Source: an uncultured Elusimicrobia bacterium
GTDB lineage: Bacteria; Elusimicrobiota; Elusimicrobia; UBA1565; UBA9628
Assembly (NCBI GenBank): GCA_903874575.1
Contig: CAIQSZ010000384.1
Location: forward strand, 1 to 6,268
Direction: 5' to 3'
Length of the DNA: 6,268 nt
The notes under the pieces were generated by a model, which was not told the DNA's origin, did no database searches, and saw nothing but the letters and a program-made list of their open reading frames with translations. The position numbers and the translations under genes were made by a program. The first letter of the stretch is position 1. Every line of letters begins with the position of its first letter. This document shows, one piece after another, positions 1 to 5,527 of this stretch.

Positions 1-931
1 CCACCTCCTGCGCGCCGGCCAGCGGCGCGAATTTCCAGGTCCTGACCGTGCGGACCACGAGCTGATCCAAGCGGGGATCGCCCGACGTCTTGCGCACGAC
101 GACGCCGTCGCGAACCGCGCCCTCGCGCCGCACGATGAAGTAGACCTGCACGTCGCACTCAAGCCCTTGCTCCTTGGCCCAGTCCGGATAGGGCGGAGTC
201 GGGGCGCTTTCGATCCGGCGCTTCCTCAAAGGACCCTTCAAATCAAAGCCGTAACCGCCGGCGCCGCCGCCCGAACCCAGCTTCATGCCCGGACTCGGAC
301 GATCTCCCGCGCCGCCGGCGTCCCATGACGGATCGGCGATGCCGGCCCCCGTCGCCTGCGAGAGCTCGGTCGCGTCCCCGGTCGAATCGCGCAGCGCCGG
401 CCCTCCCCCCCGCTTGAGACCCGCGGACGCGTTCCAAGGCGACGGCTTGGCGGGAGTTTCCGCGATGTCGTCGTCGGCATCGAACGCGGCCTGCGCCAGC
501 TTCGGCGCCGGACGCGCTTGAGGCTTCCAGGCGTCGGCGACGACGGCGTCGGCCGCGGGAGCCGTTTTCAAGGCTGCGCCCGCCGGCGTCGGGGCTTTCC
601 GCGCGAACACCGAATTCTTCATCGCGAAGCCGGAGTCCTCCAGGCGCTCCCAAATGGACTTGGACCCGGCGCGGGCCGCGGAAGGATCGCCGGCCCGCCT
701 CGGAGCCGAGGCGGCCTCCGTCTCCGGGTTCATCAGCGCCTTGACTTCCTCCTCGGTGGCGAGCTTAAGCTCCACCGGTTTGGCCGCGACGGCGGCGGGA
801 GTCGGCGGCTGGCGGCCGGGACGCAGCGCCAGCAGCGGCAGGTGCAAGGCGAGCGCGCCGAGCCAACAGGCCGCGACGACCCGAGGAGGCGCGTCGCGCC
901 GAGGCAGGAGATCAGGGCGCAGGGGTCCCAT
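1..931 (-). CDS. tonB: TonB-like energy transducer, 3' end outside window
   Basis: The frame is open from ATG (929-931) to the left edge without a stop, giving 310 residues. No other start codon lies in frame for at least 25 codons upstream. No clear Shine-Dalgarno is present, and the ATG lies within the last 20 nt of the second exbD, so initiation is probably coupled. Residues 1-17 are cytoplasmic with several Arg. The TM anchor is at ~18-37 (VVAACWLGALALHLPLLAL); H30 may correspond to the conserved His of the TonB anchor (His20 in E. coli) that interacts with ExbB/ExbD. Residues ~38-235 are a low-complexity Ala/Pro/Gly linker ending in a Gly-rich hinge (GSGGGAGGYGFD, 219-230). Residues ~240-310 match the TonB C-terminal domain: PPYPDWAKEQGLECDVQVYF, then REGAVRDGVVVRKTSGDPRLDQL and VRTWKFAPLAG. 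Only about 10-20 residues should be missing. The arm would carry energy from ExbB/ExbD to an outer-membrane partner, which is not in this window. Confidence 0.9.
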   Translation of the reverse strand, partial: MGPLRPDLLPRRDAPPRVVAACWLGALALHLPLLALRPGRQPPTPAAVAAKPVELKLATEEEVKALMNPETEAASAPRRAGDPSAARAGSKSIWERLEDSGFAMKNSVFARKAPTPAGAALKTAPAADAVVADAWKPQARPAPKLAQAAFDADDDIAETPAKPSPWNASAGLKRGGGPALRDSTGDATELSQATGAGIADPSWDAGGAGDRPSPGMKLGSGGGAGGYGFDLKGPLRKRRIESAPTPPYPDWAKEQGLECDVQVYFIVRREGAVRDGVVVRKTSGDPRLDQLVVRTVRTWKFAPLAGAQEV

Positions 932-1361
932 TGTTTTTCTGGGCGGTGGCGAAAGCCACGCGCACGGCGGCCGCGCCGCGGACGATGTCCAAAGCCCGGG
1001 CGGTCGTCCGGTAGGGAACCCGTCGATCGATCTCGAGCAGGATGATGTCCTTCTTGACCTCCTTCATTTTCTTGCGCAGCGCCTCCGGCAACCGCTCCCA
1101 CGATTCGATGATGTCGCCGTCGACGGAGACGCGCCCGTCCTCGGCCAGCGTCACGCGCAGCCAGTCGTTGGTGTCGTCCTTGCTGGCTTCGGCCTGGGGA
1201 AGACGCACGGGGAGACGCACCATGTACATGGCCGGCGCCATGATCAGCAGAATCAAGACGAGGTTCAGCGCCATGTCCACGAGCGGCACCAGATTCATCC
1301 CCGCGTGCGGCGGGATGGGCATGCTCGCAACGCGCCGGCGCCGGCGCCGCCGCCAGCTCAC
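912..1361 (-). CDS. exbD: ExbD/TolR-family subunit, second copy (canonical periplasmic domain, Arg7 N-terminus)
   Basis: The protein has 149 residues. The start is GTG (1359-1361), overlapping the first exbD stop as GTGA; an excellent AAGGAGG lies 7 nt upstream, which decides this start over the internal ATG at residue 14. The N-terminus MSWRRRRRRR is very basic and would be cytoplasmic. The TM helix is at ~24-47 with MNLVPLVDMALNLVLILLI, including the conserved PLVD Asp (D29). The periplasmic domain follows the ExbD pattern well: LRVTLAEDGRVSVDG (68-82), a helix with LPEALRKKM, then ILLEIDRRVPYRTTARALDI and AVRVAFATA near the end. It is clearly a different sequence from the first ExbD rather than a recent duplicate. 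The last 20 nt overlap the start of the TonB-like gene. Expected role: proton-coupled stator subunit with ExbB that contacts the TonB-like arm in the periplasm. Confidence 0.92.
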   Translation of the reverse strand: MSWRRRRRRRVASMPIPPHAGMNLVPLVDMALNLVLILLIMAPAMYMVRLPVRLPQAEASKDDTNDWLRVTLAEDGRVSVDGDIIESWERLPEALRKKMKEVKKDIILLEIDRRVPYRTTARALDIVRGAAAVRVAFATAQKNNGTPAP

Positions 1362-1801
1362 GGGCGCGCCTCCTTGGGCACCATCAGCATGACCGACCAG
1401 TCACCGGTCTTCTTGACGAGATCCAGCCAATGAACCAGGCGTTCCTGGGAGACTTCCGGAGCGGTCTGCAGGATCAGTTGGTGATTTTTCCGAGCGTCGA
1501 ACGCGTCGCGAAACCATGCCGACGTTTGCAGGTCCGAGTCGAGGACCGCGTCCGCCGCGCGCACGCGTTCCGGATCGAGACTCACCAAGATGGGAGTCTC
1601 CTTGACCGCGGGCGCGAGGTCGTCGGCCGCCGACGCGTCCGTCGAGCTCACCGGAAGCAGCGACGTCAGGGCCATCGGCATGAGCATCAGGAAGACGACG
1701 ACGAGCGTCAGGCAGAGGTCCACGAGCGGGATCAGGCTGATCTCCGCGGTCTGCTCCGCGCTGATGGCGCCGACGAGGTCTTCTTTCTTGCGGCGGATCA
1801 T
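1358..1801 (-). CDS. exbD: ExbD/TolR-family subunit, first copy (divergent periplasmic domain)
   Basis: The protein has 147 residues, typical for ExbD/TolR. It has a short charged cytoplasmic N-terminus (MIRRKKED), one TM helix at ~24-45 and a periplasmic domain at ~65-145. The motif SLIPLVDLCLTLVVVFLML carries D28 in PLVD, the position of the essential proton-pathway Asp of the family (Asp25 in E. coli ExbD). The periplasmic part is weakly conserved: it begins ILVSLDPERV, but the D-x-x-V-x-Y stretch usual before the last helix is replaced by QTAPEVSQERL. The ATG (1799-1801) sits one base after the TGA of exbB (TGATATG), and only a weak GGGAG lies upstream, so translation is probably coupled. 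With the next gene it would supply the two ExbD chains that occupy an ExbB pentamer. Whether they form hetero- or homodimers cannot be told from sequence. Confidence 0.9.
   Translation of the reverse strand: MIRRKKEDLVGAISAEQTAEISLIPLVDLCLTLVVVFLMLMPMALTSLLPVSSTDASAADDLAPAVKETPILVSLDPERVRAADAVLDSDLQTSAWFRDAFDARKNHQLILQTAPEVSQERLVHWLDLVKKTGDWSVMLMVPKEARP
1369..1375 (-). promoter_or_regulatory. Strong ribosome binding site setting the GTG start of the second exbD
   Basis: The minus strand reads AAGGAGG, ending 7 nt before GTG at 1361. It lies in the final codons of the first exbD and supports the GTG start and the Arg-rich N-terminus it adds. Confidence 0.8.
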
Positions 1802-1802
1802 A

Positions 1803-2471
1803 TCAGCGGGCGGCGCTCCCGGACGCGGCGGGCGGCGCGCCGTCGCGCGACAGGAGGCTCAGCGTGCGGACCAGGTCCTGCCCCACCCTGTCCCAGACCG
1901 AGAGGCGGGCGACCATCGCGCTGGAAAACACGTTGTTGACGATGAGCGAGGGGACGGCGACGGATACGCCGACCAAAGTGCAGAGCAGCGCCTCGGAGAC
2001 GCCGGCCGCGATGACGCTGGGCCCCCCGATGCCCGAAAGCGCGATCGAGTGGAAGGCATGGTGGATGCCGAGCACGCTTCCCATCAGGCCGATCAGCGGC
2101 GTGATGAAGCTGAGCGTTCCGAACACGGAGAGTTGGCGCCGGAGAACCTCGGCCGCCTCCTCGCGGCGAAGCTGCCAAACGTCCTCGACGTCGTCGCGCG
2201 AGATTCCGGGCGTGGTCCGGAGCAGGCCGACGATCTCGGTCAACGCCGCAGCCAGCAGGCCTTCGCCGAGGCGCGCCTCCTGCTCCGCCAGCGCCGTGTT
2301 GCGCGAGACGAGCGCCTTGCGAACGGCGAGCCAGTGCGATTCATCCGTGCGTCCGCGACCGCGGAAGCACCACCAGCGTTCGAGGGCGCAGGCCGCGAGG
2401 AGCACCGAGCAGAAAAACAAGACGCTCATGATCGCGGGGCTGCTTAGCCATATGTCCTTGATGCTCATCAT
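1803..2471 (-). CDS. exbB: ExbB/TolQ/MotA-family proton channel subunit
   Basis: The protein has 222 residues, a normal length for the ExbB/TolQ family. This family forms the inner-membrane pentamer that conducts protons and, with ExbD, drives TonB or TolA. TM1 is at ~12-32, followed by a cytoplasmic helical region (~40-112), TM2 at ~114-136 and TM3 at ~153-176. The family core is clear: ITPLIGLMGSVLGI (123-136), a GIGGPSVIAAGVSEALLCT stretch (147-165), then GVSVAVPSLIVNN. E160 and T165 in SEALLCT match the conserved Glu and Thr of TM3 (E176 and T181 in E. coli ExbB). At the TM2 site where E. coli has Thr148 in GTV, this protein has S132 in GSV. Two ATGs lie in tandem at 2471-2466; the first overlaps the TPR stop as ATGA, and a strong AAGGAGGAG precedes it. 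ExbB is preferred over TolQ because the downstream transducer has a TonB-type domain, but the symbol is family-level only. Confidence 0.93.
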   Translation of the reverse strand: MMSIKDIWLSSPAIMSVLFFCSVLLAACALERWWCFRGRGRTDESHWLAVRKALVSRNTALAEQEARLGEGLLAAALTEIVGLLRTTPGISRDDVEDVWQLRREEAAEVLRRQLSVFGTLSFITPLIGLMGSVLGIHHAFHSIALSGIGGPSVIAAGVSEALLCTLVGVSVAVPSLIVNNVFSSAMVARLSVWDRVGQDLVRTLSLLSRDGAPPAASGSAAR

Positions 2472-5400
2472 TTCGAAACTCCTCCTTGCGCCTGCGCTTC
2501 CAAGTCGATGATCTTCTGCCGCGCCGCCTGCTGCCAGTCGGGATTGCGGCCGTAGCGTACGATTTCTTTATAGAGCTTGACGCTTTGCGGAACGTCTCCG
2601 ATGCGCTCCGTGAGTTCGGCGAGCTGGGCGATGCCCGAAATGCGCTGCTCGCCGTCGCGCGGCCGAAGGGGCAGAAGACGCGTGTAGGCCGCATACGCCT
2701 TGCGGTAGTCGCCCTGCTCTTGATACAGCTGGCCCAGCGCGAAATAGGCCTCGGCCGCGACGGCGCTTCTCTTGCCGATCATATTCAAAACGCCGGCGGC
2801 CTCGGTCGGACGGCCGAGGGATTTCAGCATCGCGCCCTCTTGGAGATGAAGCGCGTCCGCTTCCGGGGCCTGCGGATAGGCTTTGAGAAAAGCGCGGGTC
2901 GCGTCCACGGCCTCCTTGAGTTTTCCCGCCTTTTGCTCGCTGAGGATCAAATTATAATGCGCGTCGCGGGCCAGCGGGTCGTCGGGATGCTCCTTGAGCA
3001 GCGCCGAGAAGATCTCCGCGGCCTTCTCCGGCAGGTCCTGGCGGAACAGAACGATGCCCTCGTGGAACATGGCTTTCGGCACGAGCTTGGGGTCCGGGGA
3101 GTCGCCTCCGAGAAAGCTGCGGAAGGCGGCGGCCGCTTCCTTGAAGTTGTTCCGGCCGAATTCGATTTCACCCATGAGGAAGAAGGCCCGCTTCGTCTTC
3201 TCTCCGTCCGGGAACTGCATCGCCAATTTTTGAAAGGAGTTGAGCGCCTCGGCGGAATTTTTTTTCTGCCAGTGCTTGAGGCCGATCTCCCAGTAGAGGT
3301 CCTCGGCCAGGACGCTGTGCGGGAATCGGCTTAAAAACGTATCGACGTTCTTTTTGGACAGCGCGAGCTGATAAACGCTCGACTCCAGGAGCTTGGCCGC
3401 CTCGCGCGCGCGCTCGTCGTCCGGATATTTGCGCATGAAATCCTCGTAATGCCGCGAGGCCGGCTCATACTCCCCTTGATTGAACAGGCTTTGTCCGAGG
3501 AGGAGCGTCGCGTCCTTCGCCTCCGGGGCATCCGGGGAACGCTCGAGGATTTTCGCCAGCGCTTCCTGCGCCGCGGGCATGTCGCCCGCCTTGAGCTGAC
3601 GCCGGCCGATCTCGAGAAGCGCCTGGGGGGCGTGAGGCGAGGCGGGGTAATTCTTGGCGAGAAAACCCCAGCGCGCCGCCGCCTCTTGGTCCCTGCCGGC
3701 GCGGGACAGCGCGTAGGCGCTTTGGTAAAGGACCTCGGGCACCAGCGGGTCCTTCGGGAAATGCTTGAGGAAGGTGTCGTAGTAGGACAGGGCTTTATCG
3801 TAGCGCCGCTGATCGAACATCAGGCTGCTGAGATTGAGGACGCCGTAGCGGATGATCTCCGGGTTCGGGTAGGTTTTGGAATAGGATAAGGCCGTTTTTT
3901 GAGAGGCCAAGGCGTCGTCGTATTTTCCCAGCTTCGCCTGGCATACCGCCATGCTCTCGAAAACGACGGGAGAGAGGCGTCCGGGAGGGAACCTCGACGC
4001 CAGCTGCCGGTAGACGTCCAGCGCCTCGGCGTAGCGCTCCAGCTGGAACAGCCCCTCGGCCAGCGAAAACAGCGCGCCCGCCTGCCAATCGGTGGTTTGC
4101 GGCGGGAGGTTGCGCAGCGCCATGCCCACGAAGGAAACGAGCTCGGCCCACTTCTTCATCTGCAGGTAGGCGTCGGCCAGCAGATAGACGACCTTTTCCT
4201 TGGCCGGATGCTCCGGGAACTTGTCGAGGAAGTGGGCGTAATCCTCGGCGGCTTTGTCCAAGTTGCCGGCCTTTTGATAGCTCACGCCCCGCAGCAGCAA
4301 GGCGTAGGCCGTCTGGTCGCCCCGCTGGAAGCGATTGATGAACTCCGTCGCGGCCTGGGCCGCGGCGTCGTACTCCTTGCCCTGGATCTTGAGCCAGATG
4401 AGCCGCAGCCGGGCGTCCAGGCTCAAGGACGGGACGCGGTCCGCCGCCTCGAGATGCGCCCGCGCTTCCCGCAGATTGCCTCCCTTGAGGGCGACGACTC
4501 CGATCAGATAATGCGCCTTGCCGCGCAGCGCCGCCTCCGCGGGAATCCGCGTGTCGGCGGCGATCATAGTCAGGGCGGACTTGGCCCGCGCCATGGCCTC
4601 CTCCGGCTTGTCCTGCGCGAGCGCGACCAGGCCCAGCGAATACTCCGAGCGGGCTTTCGTCGCCGGATCCGCGCCGTCGCCTCGGGAGGCCGCGAAGACT
4701 TTGCGCGCCATGTCGTCGAGCCCCTGCGCCCGATAGCTTTCTCCCAGGAGATAGGAGGCTTCGACCTTCAAGGGCTCCGAGGCGGCCGGCGAGCGCAGGA
4801 GCCGCTGCAGATCGCGGTTCTCGAGCGTGAAGTTGCCCGTGTTTCGATAGGCCAAGGCCTCGAGGAGGAACTCTTGGGGGTCCTCCTCGTTTTCGGCCGC
4901 GGCCTGGGAGGCGCGCGCGCGCGACAAGAATTCCACCGCCTGAGTGGGAGAGCCTCCCTTGAGCAGGAGCGCCGCCACGCCTTTGGCGACGCGCCGGTCT
5001 TGGCGGAAATAGGAGTAGGATTGGATGAGGTCCTGAAAGACCTGCTGCGCCTCGACGTCGCGCCCCTGCAGCACGAACGAATAGCCCTTATCGATCTGCG
5101 CTTCGTTGCGCAGCACCTGGAACGGGGCCCGCTCCGCCGTGGCGGCGAGGATTTTATCGGCCTTCTCGGGGCGGCCGAGGCCGATCAGGCACTCCGCGGA
5201 GCGGATATCCGCGCTCCAGGAAATGAATGAATTCCTCCGCGCGAACTTGCGCGCTTTTTCAAAAGACGCCAAGGCGTCTTCCCAGCGGTTCTGTCTCAGC
5301 GCCGCTTCCGCCAGCGCGTAGAAAATCTGATCCTTATTCGACGGCCAGGAATCCTCCTGAAGCGCCCGCAGCGACGAACGCTCCACGACGCTCCACTGGC

Positions 5401-5527
5401 CCTGGCCCGCGGCCGCGTTCAGCCGCCGGCGGAATTCGTCCCAATCGACGGCCGGCGCCGCCGCGCGGCAGAGCGGCGCTCCCAGGACGAGCAGGCATGC
5501 GGCGAATCGGAATCGTTTCAGGATCAC
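2468..5527 (-). CDS. Large exported TPR-repeat protein (about 20 TPR-like units)
   Basis: The protein has 1019 residues. It starts at GTG (5525-5527), which overlaps the upstream TGA as GTGA; a GAAGGGA stretch at 5539-5545 can act as ribosome binding site. The N-terminus is a signal peptide: K4, R5 and R7, a hydrophobic run at ~8-20, and likely signal peptidase I cleavage near the AAA at 22-24. No good lipobox precedes C20, so a lipoprotein is less likely. From ~65 to ~995 it is a solenoid of paired helices with TPR spacing, for example GNLDKAAEDYAHFLDKFPEHP (~421-441), RYAEALDVYRQLASRFP (~498-514), GEYEPASRHYEDFMRKYPDD (~685-704) and KLKEAVDATRAFLKAYP (~869-885). Many units end in the (K/R)xxP turn seen in BamD and CpoB/YbgF-type TPRs. 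It probably acts in the periplasm as a protein-binding scaffold. Its stop overlaps the start of the proton-channel gene, tying it to that motor. It is several times longer than CpoB or BamD. No catalytic domain is visible and the exact role is unknown. Confidence 0.88.
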   Translation of the reverse strand: MILKRFRFAACLLVLGAPLCRAAAPAVDWDEFRRRLNAAAGQGQWSVVERSSLRALQEDSWPSNKDQIFYALAEAALRQNRWEDALASFEKARKFARRNSFISWSADIRSAECLIGLGRPEKADKILAATAERAPFQVLRNEAQIDKGYSFVLQGRDVEAQQVFQDLIQSYSYFRQDRRVAKGVAALLLKGGSPTQAVEFLSRARASQAAAENEEDPQEFLLEALAYRNTGNFTLENRDLQRLLRSPAASEPLKVEASYLLGESYRAQGLDDMARKVFAASRGDGADPATKARSEYSLGLVALAQDKPEEAMARAKSALTMIAADTRIPAEAALRGKAHYLIGVVALKGGNLREARAHLEAADRVPSLSLDARLRLIWLKIQGKEYDAAAQAATEFINRFQRGDQTAYALLLRGVSYQKAGNLDKAAEDYAHFLDKFPEHPAKEKVVYLLADAYLQMKKWAELVSFVGMALRNLPPQTTDWQAGALFSLAEGLFQLERYAEALDVYRQLASRFPPGRLSPVVFESMAVCQAKLGKYDDALASQKTALSYSKTYPNPEIIRYGVLNLSSLMFDQRRYDKALSYYDTFLKHFPKDPLVPEVLYQSAYALSRAGRDQEAAARWGFLAKNYPASPHAPQALLEIGRRQLKAGDMPAAQEALAKILERSPDAPEAKDATLLLGQSLFNQGEYEPASRHYEDFMRKYPDDERAREAAKLLESSVYQLALSKKNVDTFLSRFPHSVLAEDLYWEIGLKHWQKKNSAEALNSFQKLAMQFPDGEKTKRAFFLMGEIEFGRNNFKEAAAAFRSFLGGDSPDPKLVPKAMFHEGIVLFRQDLPEKAAEIFSALLKEHPDDPLARDAHYNLILSEQKAGKLKEAVDATRAFLKAYPQAPEADALHLQEGAMLKSLGRPTEAAGVLNMIGKRSAVAAEAYFALGQLYQEQGDYRKAYAAYTRLLPLRPRDGEQRISGIAQLAELTERIGDVPQSVKLYKEIVRYGRNPDWQQAARQKIIDLEAQAQGGVSK
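2479..2487 (-). promoter_or_regulatory. Strong ribosome binding site of the exbB-like gene
   Basis: The minus strand reads AAGGAGGAG, a near-perfect Shine-Dalgarno, with AGGAGG ending 9 nt before the ATG at 2471. It lies inside the last codons of the TPR gene. It suggests that the channel subunit is initiated efficiently on its own as well as by coupling. Confidence 0.8.

Noticed and set aside
243..653. Minus-strand 136-codon frame inside the TonB-like gene
   Set aside because: It is an alternate frame of the TonB-like coding region; its product is a low-complexity Arg-rich string, while the other frame gives a membrane anchor and a TonB C-terminal domain.
733..1101. Minus-strand 122-codon frame bridging the second exbD and the TonB-like gene
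   Set aside because: It is an out-of-frame reading across two well-supported genes, with no domain or ribosome binding site of its own.
1803..2471. Reading the motor as TolQ-TolR-TolA of a Tol-Pal system
   Set aside because: The transducer's end matches the TonB C-terminal domain (PPYP..., LDQL, WKFAPL) and no TolB or Pal gene is present in view. It remains possible that the system fulfils a Tol-like role.
4911..4923. Alternating GC tract (GCGCGCGCGCGCG) as possible Z-DNA or regulatory site
   Set aside because: It encodes part of SRARAS in the TPR protein and is expected by chance from Ala/Arg codons in a GC-rich gene.
3899..5230. A 443-codon open frame on the plus strand, and several other long plus-strand frames (e.g. 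1590-2447, 2486-3334)
   Set aside because: They lie antisense to clear family genes and arise from the GC-rich codon pattern, which removes stops on the opposite strand. Their translations are rich in Arg/Gly/Ala/Leu with no recognisable domain.
5261..5280. Possible Rho-independent terminator: AAGACGCC/GGCGTCTT inverted repeat (5263-5270, 5273-5280) followed on the minus strand by TTTT
   Set aside because: The stem is short, the spacer is 2 nt, the T run is only four bases, and it falls within the first 10% of the intact TPR coding frame (codons DALASF). A terminator there would make no sense without other evidence.
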